From Melitaea cinxia (Eukaryota > Arthropoda > Insecta > Lepidoptera > Nymphalidae), in NCBI RefSeq assembly GCF_905220565.1, contig NC_059406.1, positions 14,518,001-14,582,000 on the forward strand: 64,000 bases of DNA, given 5' to 3'. The notes under the pieces were generated by a model. That model worked only from the letters and a program-made list of their open reading frames with translations. It was not told where the DNA came from and did not search any database. Below are positions 1 to 10,471 of this stretch, piece after piece. Numbering within the stretch: position 1 is the stretch's first letter; the number at the start of each line of letters is the position of its first letter. Made by a program: the position numbers and the translations under genes.

Positions 1-77
1 GTCTTGATTGATTTTGCTAGTAAATAGTGCTTTTGACTGGTTAAGAGTTTTGACTGCAACATATATTTTTTTAAAAC

Positions 78-302
78 TTTTTGAAGTAAAACTTCTTTAT
101 ACACGCTTGACTTGGAGAGTAAGCTGGTAAATGCGTGATGAGAGTGTTACGAAAAGTGTGATCAGCCGAGGCGAATGGAAATTAAGAGGGAGATATAAGT
201 AACTAAAGATAGATAGAGAGAGAGAGGTACGTTTCGTATAATACTGTAAGGGCAACTATAGAAGTTTTACTCTAGTCGTGTGGTCTAAAGCACACTCGTT
301 TT
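78..302 (+). mobile_element. Family F interspersed repeat, near-complete copy
   Basis: Begins with the self-complementary motif GAAGTAAAACTTC and ends with GGTCTAAAGCACACTCG. The same blocks (CTTGACTTGGAGAGTAAGCT, TTACGAAAAGTGTGATC, TACGTTTCGTA) recur at 4196-4336, 24950-25126 (opposite strand), 30592-30756 and 44097-44293. No coding capacity. The element class is not clear: no tRNA boxes and no long terminal inverted repeat are visible. Confidence 0.6.
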
Positions 303-1226
303 TCCTTTGTTATGTACTTCGAATTTTATAGATAAAATATTTATAAGTGAAAGAGTTATATCATATTGGTTCTTATTTAAAAATTCGTCACGTCTGTAGC
401 AGCGAAGTAACATATTGTTGAAAAATGTGAATTAGAATTTTAAAATATCTTCCATGTTCGCAGAACCGCTTTGGAACACTTTAAAAATATTCGATTTTCG
501 TAAAAGACGTAGACTTAACGTTTTCTTGTTTTAGTATCTAGCATTTATGTAGACAAGCAGATTCGAATAAAAATACCACAGAGGTTCTCTTGGTTTTTTT
601 TTTTCGGTATTAAATGGGACTTGAAATATCACTCCTTTGTCTATTTGTCTGTCAAAAGTTTTACTCAAAAACTGACTTTTGTGGTATTATCTTATTTATA
701 TTTATTTTATGTATATTCATTTTAAAAATAATAATTGTTAATTACAAAATTTTATTTAGTAAAAAATCTAACCCTTTAAATGTTTTTTATAAGAAATACT
801 AGTATTCTAAGCCTAATTAGCTCTTCACTGCTTCTTTACGGAAATTGAGAAAACAAGTTATATGTAGTTACAACAAGTTATACAAGTTATCGTATTTTTA
901 TGAATAAAGCATTATTATTATTAAAAAAAAAGTCTACTAATCAAAATGTGTGTTTTCGTTCTTTTTTAATTTAACCTGAAACATTTATTGTTAAACTTGA
1001 AAGGCAAAGAAAAATGTGGTTTAATATTGAACTTTGGCTGAAATATAAATAGATACTTTAATTTATGGAAACTCAGATGATATGAACGTGCGGTTTTCAG
1101 AAAATTAGTTAACCAAGTTAAATATTTGGCAGAACGGCCGGTCGTTATGAATAAAGGCCATTGTTTCGGCGAAATATTTGTTGTGTGATTATATAGAAAT
1201 ATATAATTAGTACACGCGTATGCATG
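303..1226. other. No recognised gene; AT-rich
   Basis: No exon-like or repeat-derived coding sequence seen. A GAATAAAGCATTATTATTATT run followed by A's at about 900-930 looks like the 3' tail of an old LINE or transcript on the plus strand, but nothing recognisable precedes it. A 62-codon open frame at 614-802 has no recognisable domain. Confidence 0.5.
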
Positions 1227-1276
1227 GGTGTGTCTTTGCCTGCGTGTGTATGTGTGTGTGTATATGTGTGTGTGTG
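1227..1276. repeat. TG-rich microsatellite
   Basis: Imperfect (TG)n tract interrupted by CG and TA dinucleotides. Confidence 0.85.
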
Positions 1277-1310
1277 TTTTTAATCACTATAAAAATATTT
1301 TAATCTTTAT

Positions 1311-1395
1311 TGACTAGCCCGTTGGCGCAGTTTGTACCTATAACACAAGCATTAAGTTGCTTACTTTAGGAACAGACGACCGTGTGTGTATTGTG
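1311..1395 (+). mobile_element. SINE head, tRNA-like, degenerate
   Basis: TGACTAGCCCGTTGGCGCAGT resembles the A-box head of lepidopteran tRNA-derived SINEs. A matching head lies in inverted orientation at 1972-2035, so the two bracket about 0.6 kb. The B box is not convincing here. Confidence 0.4.
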
Positions 1396-1479
1396 TAGAT
1401 ATTTATATTTATATACATATTATATACACATAAAAAGAGGTTTAAAATTTATAACACACCACACAAAAAGAAATTTACA

Positions 1480-1530
1480 GCGGGTGGTCTTATTGTTAAA
1501 CAGCGATCTCTTCCAGATAACCAGCGTGGA
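1480..1530 (-). mobile_element. LINE 3' UTR fragment, minus strand
   Basis: Contains the reverse complement of the block GGTTGTCTGGAAGAGATCGC / TTAGCGATAAGACCGCC that is also present at 2493-2616 (plus) and 12046-12235 (minus). No coding part remains. Confidence 0.5.
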
Positions 1531-1611
1531 GGTGATAATTTAAAAAAGCAGAAAAATGACAATTAAAATTACAGAAAACATGAAGAAAACCAAATATACA
1601 CATATATAATT

Positions 1612-1947
1612 AGCTATACAAATAAAATTGGAGTGGCTGTTTGTAATATTACAATAACCGTTTTTTATTAAATGCATATGGATGTATAAACGCTACATAT
1701 ACCTAAATAACATTTTTCTAAAGTTTATGTGTGCCTGTCTGTCTATTTGTCTGTCTGTCTCTCTGTCTGTTTGTTGTAGCTAATCTGTGAAACGGCTGGA
1801 CCGTTTTTGACAGGGCTTTCACTGGCAGATAGCTGTTGTAGTACGAAGTAACTTATATTTTAGAAATTTATTTATTTTATAACTCTGCGAACTGAACAAT
1901 AACTTTTTTGTTTAATTCCACGCGGATGAAGTCGCGGGCACAGCTAG
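1612..1947 (+). mobile_element. Family D repeat, complete copy
   Basis: About 330 bp, starting at AGCTATACAAATAAAATTGG and ending CGCGGGCACAGCTAG. A second copy at 37625-37947 aligns along its full length, including AACGGCT(A/G)GACCG, TTTCACTGGCAGATAGCTG and TTTATAACTCTGCGAACTGA. A fragment of the first 60 bp lies on the minus strand at 59370-59436. Likely a non-autonomous element; no coding capacity. An internal CTGT-rich stretch (1735-1770) is a local expansion. Confidence 0.7.
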
Positions 1948-1971
1948 AATATTATATAATTATATTATTTG

Positions 1972-2035
1972 CAGGCGGGAATCGAACCTCTGGAGCAGAA
2001 AGCAGTGTCTCTACAAACTACGCCAACGGCTAGTC
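1972..2035 (-). mobile_element. SINE head, tRNA-like, minus strand
   Basis: The reverse complement reads TGACTAGCCGTTGGCGTAG (A-box region) and then GGTTCGATTCCCG (B box), the internal Pol III promoter layout of a tRNA-derived SINE. It is only a head; the body is missing. Confidence 0.55.
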
Positions 2036-2040
2036 ATATT

Positions 2041-2485
2041 ATGAAATACCTTTTCACTCGTATAGATAATATTTTTTTATGATAAGTTACAAATCCTTTG
2101 TACTATATGTTTACCTAAGAAATAGAAAATATATTGAAATATTATTATTACATTAGATTTACATAAATGACACTGTTAGCAATATTGCTATTTCATAAAT
2201 TCTTGTATTTTTAACAATGTGACGCGGGCGATACTGTCATGAAGAATTTACTATCAGAAAGGGTCAAATATTTCGAGTTAGGGTCACAGAGACGTAACTT
2301 CAAGAAACGAATGTTTTGGCCCTTTGAAAGATCAGCATTTTAATTTAAATGCCTATAAGTTTTTAAATATTATGTATCAGAACGTTCTTCTACTTATCTC
2401 ATTTTTGTTTAACATAGCTTAAACAATCAACATTTCTTAATATACTCATTGATAAGCAAATTATTTTATATCTGGAAGATTGAGG
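2041..2485. other. No recognised feature
   Basis: AT-rich sequence with no coding frame, tRNA boxes or match to the families in this window. Confidence 0.5.
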
Positions 2486-2492
2486 TACTTCT

Positions 2493-2616
2493 GGGTTGTC
2501 TGGAAGAAATGGCTAATTAGCCATAAGTCCGCCCGTTGTACTTCACTGTCTGTAACTATCTTTATGCTTTGTTTGTTATATATTTGTGGTGTACAATAAA
2601 GTATAAAATAAAAAAA
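2493..2616 (+). mobile_element. 5'-truncated LINE 3' end with target-site duplication
   Basis: A 124-bp insertion running from GGTTGTCTGGAAGAAATGGC to GTGGTGTACAATAAAGT and a short A-rich tail. It is flanked by the 7-bp direct repeat TACTTCT (2486-2492 and 2617-2623). This is a typical product of target-primed reverse transcription that copied only the LINE 3' UTR. The same 3' UTR occurs on the minus strand at 12046-12235. Confidence 0.7.
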
Positions 2617-3078
2617 TACTTCTATAGTTGAGTGACTCTATATTTAGGCAAGACAATGCCTTCTATAGCCTATTAGAAAAGAAAACACTTCAATAGTTAA
2701 AAATTATTTAGGAACATTGTTTTTGAATTTTTTATTACAGCAATGACTAATCTTAACGAAACCTGCAATGTTTAGTATGAAACGACAACCAATATTACCA
2801 AATCGATACGTAATTAGTCCCTTACAGATTCGGATCATAGGTTGTATAATATAAGTACATAAATGATCTGGTTTTGAAGTTTCGAGAGCAATTAATCAAA
2901 CACAAAGTAATACGTTTACGTACTTAACAGACCGTATTCAGGGGTTCGATTTTAAATTAAAAAAATTTCAACTTTATGTATCCGGTCGAGATTTTTTTTT
3001 CGAATGGAACTAACATTACAATATCAAAAGTAATTATTTATTATTTACACGAAATAAACAACTTTATATTATATTTAT

Positions 3079-3355
3079 TGAGATAGGGACAGCAGGAATT
3101 TCCTGCTCAAAATTTGGAGCAGCCCGACTGGGGTAGTACCTTGACCTTACAGAAGATCACAGCTAAATAATACTGCTTTCAAGCAGTATTGTGTTCCTGT
3201 TGATGAGTGAGGTGACCAGAGCTCCTGGGGGATTGGGGATCGGGTTGGCAACGCGCTTGCGATGCTTATGGTGTTGCAGACGTCTATAAGCTATGGTAAT
3301 CTCTTACCATCAGGTGAGCCATACGCTTGTTTGCCGAACTAGTGATATAAAAAAA
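3079..3355 (+). mobile_element. Family G retroposon, complete copy
   Basis: Runs from AGGGACAGCAGGAATTTCCTGC through GGGATTGGGGATCGGGTTGG and GGTGTTGCAGACGTCTATAAG to a 3' end AACTAGTGATATAAAAAAA. A hairpin AATACTGCTTTCAAGCAGTATT sits at about 3170-3190. Other copies are at 8425-8590, 17795-18080, 18429-18660, 32840-33055, 41930-42210, 47785-48005 and 56899-57055. The poly(A) end suggests a SINE-like or LINE-derived retroposon. No Pol III boxes are obvious. Confidence 0.65.
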
Positions 3356-3397
3356 GCAGGATCTTTGATTGATTTATAGATTCAGCGATACGATTTA

Positions 3398-3602
3398 GAC
3401 TATAAGATTCCACTGCTGGGCATAGCCCTCTTTCTTCATGGAGAAGGATCGAAGCTTAATCCACCACGCTGCTCCACTTAGGGTTGGCGTGTTTATTTCC
3501 TACTAAGAATGACGATTGATATCAGATGTATATGATAACAACCGAGACAACTTAGCGTATTTTCCAAGGCCGGTGAGGAGAGCCACAAGGCAGCGGGATA
3601 TA
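3398..3602 (-). mobile_element. SINE-A copy, degenerate, minus strand
   Basis: Shows the reverse complement of the SINE-A 3' half (CCACTGCTGGGCATAG, GGAGAAGGATC, TTAATCCACCACGCTGCTCC, ATGATAACAACCGAGAC). Diverged, and missing the tRNA head. Confidence 0.7.
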
Positions 3603-3819
3603 ATTATAAATAGACTGAATTGCATATACATGAACCGTTGCTGTGCCGTTGCAAATGGAACGGTGCAGCGGTGATTCGTGTGTATCGTAGCATTTATTTA
3701 TTTAAAAAAATTGTAGTAATTAAACTAACATAGTATGTAAGAAATATTGTTTACTAACCAAAATGAATCACTGGTTACTTTAATCAAGAATATTATTATT
3801 ATTGTTATTATAACTCGAA

Positions 3820-3884
3820 ATTTAGAGCTGCTCTACTGGGGAAGTCCCTCAGTCTATCAGAGGAAATACTGCTGTGTTCCAAAA
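3820..3884 (+). mobile_element. Family G fragment
   Basis: TTAGAGCTGCTCTACTGGGG ... AATACTGCTGTGTTCC matches the 5' third of family G. Confidence 0.45.
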
Positions 3885-4195
3885 ATCCACATATATTAAA
3901 ACTTCGTAAAACACACATATATAAAAATTTAACGTGATTTTTTTAAACAAAGAGTTTGCTATGTGTCAACTTGGCAAGTCTCTCCGAAATCGAAGCATTC
4001 TTTACAACGAGTGGCCGTGTTTGAGCACAGCCGACCGCGTGTGTTCCGCAATGCAATATAAATCTTAATAATAAAGGATTTACGACGCAATATTAATTGG
4101 GATTTGGGTGTACACCATGAGACCTTTAAGTGCTTTTAACAGAACAAAGGTATTTTATGGTATTTTATAGTTGAGTTAAATACCTTATATCTATA

Positions 4196-4336
4196 TTTTT
4201 GAAGTAAAACTTCTTTACGCACGCTCGACTTGGAGAGTAAGCTGGTAAAATTGTGACGAGAACGTTACGAAAAGTGTGATCAGGTGAGGCGAACAGAGCA
4301 GGAGAGAGAGGTGCCAGCACACATTTTTTTTCTCTC
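4196..4336 (+). mobile_element. Family F repeat, interrupted by SINE-A
   Basis: The F start (TTTTTGAAGTAAAACTTCTTTACGC) runs to GCACACATTTTTTTTCTCTCT, where SINE-A sequence begins abruptly at 4337. The copy at 30592-30756 continues past the equivalent point, so this copy was probably split by the SINE. Confidence 0.6.
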
Positions 4337-4649
4337 TAGGCCTCTTTAACCATTGTGGGAGAAGGATCAGAGCTTAATCCACCACACTGCTCCAATGCGG
4401 GTTGGCGGATATATTCCCTACTATGAGTAACGATCGCTATCAGTTTGTACATGATAACAACCGGGACCGACAGCTTAACGTGCTCTTCGAGGCACGGTGG
4501 GGAGACCCACAAGGACTGCACAAACACCCAGAACATGGCAAACACCTGTATGGCCAATACAAATGTTTGACACGTGCAGGGATTAAGCCCGCAACCGCCA
4601 GCGCAACAGCTACAAACCAGTGCTGTGGACGTTGCGCCAACGCGTCGTC
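4337..4649 (-). mobile_element. SINE-A copy, nearly full length, minus strand
   Basis: Reading on the minus strand: the tRNA-related head GCGTTGGCGCAACG lies near 4640, an altered B-box region near 4590, then the body (TATTGGCCATACAGGTGTTTG, GTGGGTCTCCCCACCGTGCC, GATCGTTACTCATAGTAGGG) and the 3' region near 4340-4400 ending AAAGAGGCCT. The last about 25 bp of the 3' end are missing. Open frames across this interval are by-products of the SINE and are not genes. Confidence 0.85.
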
Positions 4650-4944
4650 AACTTGTCCAAATTTGAAACAAAACATTAATAGTACAAGAACAAATAATTA
4701 TTAATGACTTCAAAGCATAAAAAACCGCACGGTTCAGCTAGTATTAAATAAATTAATTATGTTTTCATTAAATTTAATGATACCAAAATGTTACCAAGAT
4801 AATTTCATTAGAGCAAAATTACATTTCATCCTTTTCAAAATTAAATCCTTGCGGTCCTAAATTTTGACATCATTAATTTTACTCTCGTGAACTATACTTC
4901 TTTGTAATTCTTTGATTATTTTTCTTATGTAATACTATATATAT

Positions 4945-5197
4945 CCACCACCATGCTGCTCCACTGCGGGATGGTGGATATATTCCCTATTATAAGTAAT
5001 GATAGTTATCAGGCGTCTACGATAACAACCAGAACCGGCTGCTTGACGTTATCTCCGAAACACGGTGGAGAGACCCACAAATTCAGACAACCAGACTGGA
5101 AAGGAATGTTTTTACAAATATGCATCTCGAGCGGGAATCGAACCCGCAATATGCGACGTGTGAGCGCCAACATAGTGCACGCACCATTACATCACAG
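4945..5197 (-). mobile_element. SINE-A variant with a different tRNA-like head, minus strand
   Basis: The body matches SINE-A (CACCATGCTGCTCCACTGCGG, ACGGTGGAGAGACCCAC). The head reads, on the minus strand, TGGTGT-like A-box sequence and CGGGTTCGATTCCCGC as B box, the same variant as at 19922-20263 and 36187-36430. This is a sub-family with its own tRNA-like head. Confidence 0.75.
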
Positions 5198-5984
5198 CGA
5201 TTTCTTATTTAATTAGTTTTTAAGTATACGGTTAGTTAATTTCTCGACTAAATTTAATGAGCAAATATGATCACATCTTTTAAAAGGAATAAGTACGATA
5301 ATAATTTTATTTTAAATTGATTATAATACAAAGAAGATTGTACCTACTACATATTGACATTCAATAATAATATGCGTTATCAATTTATCTAAACTCGTGG
5401 TCGCTTAGCGGTCGAAATTCGACCATAATTTAAAATTTAAATAAAAAAAAAAAAACATTAAAAAAATAATGAAAATAACGAACCTTTTTTTTAAATTTTC
5501 AATTTGACTACAAACTTTGACAATCAACAAAATAGTATTATATGCGTGTGTGTGTGTGTGTGTATTTGAGAATATAAAATAAAAAATTTTAAATATTAAA
5601 ATCAGACAAATTTAAATCTTCGTTAATTATAGCAATACCGTTTAAAATTGCGTTAAGGGAAATCGACTTTTTCCGACTTGTAATTTTGCTTTACTCGGGT
5701 AAATAACGCGTTAATTTTTAATAGTCCTTTAACAAGCTTTGAGGAGAAATTAAAGAGAACATTCCAGAAGAGACGCTTTGTGCTCTGAGAAAATATTTGA
5801 GAATATTTTAGGTATCGTAACGAAGAAAATAAGGTATAACGGAAGAAAACGCCCTCATTTTTAAGAGGTCTATAGGAATTTTGCAACTTATTAATAAATA
5901 TCTTTACCAGATAAGAAAATTAAAAAAAATATATTTTTTTTGCGATAAGACCGCCTTTGTACGTCTTTTTTTGCATACGCTACG
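5198..5984. other. No recognised gene; AT-rich with (GT)n
   Basis: Contains a (GT)n tract at 5545-5563. The minus strand is open for 77 codons at 5653-5886, with no recognisable domain and a composition like the surroundings. Confidence 0.5.
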
Positions 5985-6093
5985 CTTCAGCCTGTAATAT
6001 CACATTACTGGACATAGGCCTCTTTCCTCATGTAGGAGAAGGATCAGACTTAATCCACCACGCTGCTCCAATGCGGGTTGGCGGATATATTAT
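5985..6093 (-). mobile_element. SINE-A 3' end, 5'-truncated, minus strand
   Basis: CTTCAGCCTGTAATATCACATTACTGGACATAGGCC through CTCCAATGCGGGTTGGCGGATATAT matches the reverse complement of the SINE-A 3' 110 bp. It is followed directly by a (TTA)n tract at 6098-6126. Confidence 0.8.
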
Positions 6094-6097
6094 TTTT

Positions 6098-6126
6098 ATA
6101 TTTATTTATTATTATTATTATTATTA
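6098..6126. repeat. (TTA)n microsatellite
   Basis: Seven or more TTA units next to a SINE-A break point. Confidence 0.85.
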
Positions 6127-6595
6127 TTTTCAGCGTAATTAGTACGGAAAAAGCCTGAATATAATTTATAACAATTATTATTTTTTTCCAAAAAGTAAAA
6201 TAGAAAAAAGTAAAAAGAAGATAGAAATCAAATATTTCAGTATACTATTTTTTTTATTAAAATATAATTTTGATAACTATACATTATCTGTTCAATAGTG
6301 GTAGCAATACCGGCAGACTGCACTGATCGAATGATTCAAGAAAATACTTGTGTTTAACTGTAAGTCATTTATAGACTAAGCTTGCTTTTGTTCAACTAAG
6401 TTCAATAAAATAAACATTTTTAATTAATGATATTATCACTGTTAAAACCAAAGAAAGACCGTTGAGATACAAATGAAACGTCATATGAAAAACGAAATCC
6501 ACTGCGTTTATATTTCTATTGGAAAATATGAATCTAACAGTTTCTTTGCTTAACAGGTAACAGGCTCTTGGTTTCTGGTTCAAATGTCTATACTT

Positions 6596-6793
6596 GTGAG
6601 TCTCCATCGTGGCTCGGAGAGCATGTTAAGCTGTCGGGTCTGGTTGTTATCATATACTCCAGATAGCGATCGTTGCTCACAGTAGGAGATATGTCAATTT
6701 ACAGTAAAGCAGCGTGGTAGATAATGTTTCGATCCTTCTCCTACATTGGGAAAGAGGTCCATGCCCAGCGGTGGGATGTTACATTCTGAATCA
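6596..6793 (+). mobile_element. SINE-A body and 3' end, plus strand
   Basis: GTGAGTCTCCATCGTGGCTCGGAGAGC to GCCCAGCGGTGGGATGTTACATTCTGAA. The head is missing. Moderately diverged, with a small internal change at the GGATATATC position. Confidence 0.8.
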
Positions 6794-8257
6794 TATCGTA
6801 TTGTATAAAAACGACCGTCATGTCTTTTATGATTTTACTATCAATTTGACAAATTCATTTTTAATCTAAAATATCAGCAAGTTGGAACGAATTAAACACG
6901 AAAACACACTCAACACTAAAATTAATGTACTGTTTTTGGGAAGTCGTGTAAAAATCAAAATAGGCTTTTAAATTCAGGTTCAACTCACGCAGTCAGACGT
7001 TTATATTATGTAGCCAAAATTTATCGAATACACTAGAATTGACAACATTAGGACGATTGGAAAATCCACTCAAAGACACTTCACGATCTATCGGAATTAC
7101 AAATATTAAGTAAACTATAGTACAACTCGCTTACTATTCAACAATCGAATCACCAGAATGGTAATTGACCTGACCTCTTTTTGTGTATATCTGAACAAAG
7201 GGCTCGTTGGGATTTATCAGAACTTTATTTATAATACAAGTGGACTGCAATACGTACTACTGATGTCATGATTGTTTTGAATAATTATGAGCGGGTTTAT
7301 TACAATTATCAAACAAAAATTATCAATTTTACGACAAAACTAACTATTACTACTCTCTCACTCTTACTCGCCTTATTTACTGTGAACTTAGCTTTATCGT
7401 GGATAACATATTTTACAGTGACGTAATACTACGCTTGTAGTAGTAGTAGTAATACTACGTGACCGCATTTCTATTCTACTTGAAATCTGAGCATAGCCTT
7501 CCCTACTAAAGGAAAAGAGTTTAATCTACCATGCTAATCCCTTTTGGACTGACGAACTGCAATTACATTTATCATATCCACTTGAAACCCTAGGATAAAA
7601 TTAGTGATTTATAATACACGAAATATTAAAAATTCACTATACTTATACAGTCATTTATAATAACTACGTTTTGGATTGATACTACAAAAGGGATAGATTG
7701 CTGAAAACGATTCCGGTGATTGGATGGTAGACAAATATGTGATCAATTAAACGATGACTGCTCTCACTTTGATGTCGAAAGAAATTTTAAAAATACCGAA
7801 ATTGAAACTTCGCAGCCGTTCCGTTTATTACTTAATTACGAAATCGGGATAAATTTTTTTCCAGAAAATGCACCGAAACAGTAGGTATCTACTAAAATGA
7901 TGTGAACTTTGTTATAAAAACTAATATTATTTGATGAATTCTCGCATTTGTATTTCTAATAAAAAATGAGACCAATAATAATTGTTATGACGACTCCCTA
8001 CCAAAAATTTTCAGAAATGAGATAGGTATGAAATTGCCTTTAGAAATAAAACATAATATAATCAAAATACTTTAAATTGATTTCATACTCGCGAACGCTT
8101 TTAATAATGTACAACTTTGTACCAGTTCTTTAAAGATATTAGAACAAAGATGGATGAAAGACGCGAAGTTTCAACACGCTGTTTCATCTTAACCTATGAA
8201 TACGCTAAATTATTTGGATGCGGTTTTTAAATAAAAAACATAGATATATATATAATC
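6794..8257. other. Mostly unrecognised; one faint SINE trace
   Basis: About 7486-7560 carries a very worn SINE-A minus-strand trace (GAGCATAGCC, TTTAATCTACCATGCT). At 7423-7460 GTAATACTACG appears twice around (AGT)n. Nothing else recognised. Confidence 0.4.
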
Positions 8258-8424
8258 ACGCCTTTTTCCCGTAGGGGTAGGCAGAGACCACTTCTTCCAA
8301 CTTCCACTTTAACCAAAACTTGGCAGATATATGGAAAAATTCCTTAAAAACCTGTATTATTGATTACTCGATGACAATTTAATGAGTTAAGTCACAGCAG
8401 AAATATCTAATTCAAAATTTTAGG

Positions 8425-8590
8425 AACCTAACTAAAGAAGTACTTCGACTCACAGAAGACCTCAACCATATAATACTGTTCTCAAGCAAATATGGTCTTG
8501 TTTTAAGAAGTGTAATAGGAACTCCTTGGGTTTGGAAACGCGCTTGCAATCAAGCGAATAGTATTCTTTCATTACTATGAATCAGACGGC
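8425..8590 (+). mobile_element. Family G copy, degenerate
   Basis: CACAGAAGACCTCAACCATATAATACTGTTCTCAAGCA and AACGCGCTTGCAATCAAGC align with family G, with deletions. Confidence 0.5.
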
Positions 8591-8599
8591 GCACAAGTA

Positions 8600-8790
8600 T
8601 TTTATCACTGCTGGGCAAAGACTTGTTCTTCTAGTAAAAAAGATCTTGGATCATCTACGCTGCTCCACTGCAGTGTTAGTGGATAGTATTTTCCTTGCCA
8701 TAATAACGATTTCTAACATCTGTCTATGATATCAACTAGCCTATAGATGGCATTACCTGGTTTCCTAACGACATATACTCTGACTAGCAA
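8600..8790 (-). mobile_element. SINE-A copy, heavily diverged, minus strand
   Basis: TATCACTGCTGGGCAAAG, GATCATCTACGCTGCTCCACTGC and TCTATGATATCAACTAGCC follow the SINE-A order with many substitutions. Confidence 0.5.
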
Positions 8791-9447
8791 CATAATATTT
8801 TTACAAATCCAAGAACGGTTGTCATAATTCTCACACCGAAGTCGTTAATTTAAGTATATAGTCAGCTTGTATTGTTATATGCCAAGTGGTAGTTTGTAAG
8901 CACCTATGTATAGCTGTTAAAAATAATCTTCTTCTATATAAATAAAAATTAATGCTGATATGTATGTATGTGCGCATTACTTTCGACCGATTAGTCGTAG
9001 GTTAGTAGTTAGTTTAGTTAGTTATGTGTTTAAAAAAATCAGTGACCAATTAGTTAAAATAACAATTGAAAAAAGAAAATAGTTGCATATAATGAAATTT
9101 AGTTATAATTTTAGAAAATAGCATTAAATAAATTAATTATTGCTTTTTATTCTACCGCATCCACTTCATGTATATGACTTTATAGGTCTCCGAACATGTC
9201 TATGTCAACGAAACAAACTGACATATTTGTTTTTGAACAGAGCTCACACCTGGCTCTCGTTTAATTAGCGACAAGTTTCATTTGTACAACTATTATGAAG
9301 ACAGTGTTATAAATTACGTTACCTTTGTTAATTAGGAGCTGACTAATTATTCTTATGTCATTATTCTTTGATGTATTTAGCAGAAATATATGAAATAAAT
9401 TTGGAAAGTCCAAAACTGCATGATTCACGCACTCCTTTGAAAATATT
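8791..9447. other. No recognised feature
   Basis: AT-rich with no coding or repeat match beyond a short RTE-like stretch near 8937-9000. Confidence 0.4.
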
Positions 9448-9513
9448 GTATGCAGCTTATACCTTGCAGCGCTATCTAGTAGCTTTTTTTGGAACTAATG
9501 ATCGACCATACAA
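9448..9513 (+). repeat. 66-bp segment shared with 33151-33216
   Basis: GCAGCGCTATCTAGTAGC ... CTAATGATCGACCATACAA is matched at 33151-33216 with few differences. In both places different, GC-richer sequence follows immediately. Confidence 0.6.
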
Positions 9514-9544
9514 CGATAATAAGTGTACGAAGTATCAGAGCACA

Positions 9545-9888
9545 CGCCGTTCGTGAGCGTGAGGATGCAAGGCGTGTGGATGTGCACTGAGGATGAGAAG
9601 CTCTTTCTTTATGCCCTCTACAAGCCACGCGGCGAGACCTACTGCGGTACGGATGTCCAGTCGCTTTTGAGCTCGCAAAAGCATATACTAGTCGTGGGTG
9701 ACCTCAACGTAAAGCACCTACTGTGGGGATCTCGAGTCATAACCCCAGCTGGAAGGCAACTGCTAGAGTATAGTGAACAAGGAGACTATGGGATCGTACT
9801 AACTAACCCTTGCATGCAGCCGGACGTGTTGGACGCCGTACTGCACCAAGGCATAAGACACCCCACCGGCCGGACACCTTTGGGTGTC
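9545..9888 (+). pseudogene. Non-LTR retrotransposon endonuclease fragment (Jockey-type APE domain)
   Basis: An open stretch of about 110 codons that reads as the middle of an apurinic-like endonuclease from a Jockey-group LINE ORF2. The motif VVGDLNVKHLLWGSR corresponds to the conserved GDxN(A/V)KHxxWGSR block carrying the catalytic Asp and Asn, followed by GRQLLEYSEQ and LTNP. The enzyme nicks target DNA to prime reverse transcription. The N-terminal part (with the QN and E residues), the C-terminal SDH motif and all of the reverse transcriptase are missing, so this is a dead fragment. It is GC-richer than its surroundings. The start near 9523 is not a real ATG. The domain call is secure; clade assignment is from memory. 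Confidence 0.8.
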
Positions 9889-10129
9889 GAAGTCACGACC
9901 TCTACGATCTTTTTCTGAAGTTTTTAATCGTTTTTTTATTTTACCATAATACCAGTCAAAAAAACTTCAAAACCGTTATTTAATTTACACCATAATATGT
10001 ACTCTCTATAAAAGTGTGTATTTTATAGTGTATTAATGCATTTTTATAAAAATATAGATGTTTAAGAGTAGCGCTTCTCATATTTTTCATTTTATTATAA
10101 AAAACCACTATTAAAATCATATATATTTA

Positions 10130-10464
10130 GCTATGTGGCTACGGTGATAAATAATATAGCCATCCCCTCTCTTCCAGTGGGTGTCGTAAGAGGCGACTAA
10201 GGGATATAACAGGTCCACTACCACCTTGGAACTTATAAAGCCGACCGATGACGGGATAACTATCCAAATGCTGGCTTTGAAATACACAGGCCGAAGACGG
10301 ACAGCAGCGTCTTCGGTGCGACAAAGCCAGCCCTGCGGTCACCAACCCGCCTGCCCAGCGTGGTGACTATGGGCAACACATATGAGTTCACTCCATTTTT
10401 GGCACGAACTTGTGGAGGCCTATATCCAGCAGTGGACTGCGATAGGCTGAAGTGAAGTGAAGTG
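10130..10464 (+). mobile_element. Retro-B full-length copy
   Basis: 5' GCTATGTGGCTACGGTGATAA, then GTGGGTGTCGTAAGAGGCGAC, CCGAAGACGGACAGCAGCG and CAACCCGCCTGCCCAGCGTGG, 3' CCAGCAGTGGACTGCGATAGGCTGAAGTGAAGTGAAGTG. The 3' simple tail and the short direct repeat ATATTTA (10123-10129 and 10465-10471) indicate retroposition. Open frames across it are not genes. Confidence 0.8.
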
Positions 10465-10471
10465 ATATTTA

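Noticed and set aside
4402..4704. 100-codon open frame and minus-strand partners
   Set aside because: It lies in a SINE-A copy. Similar peptides recur in every SINE-A copy and reflect the SINE, not a protein.
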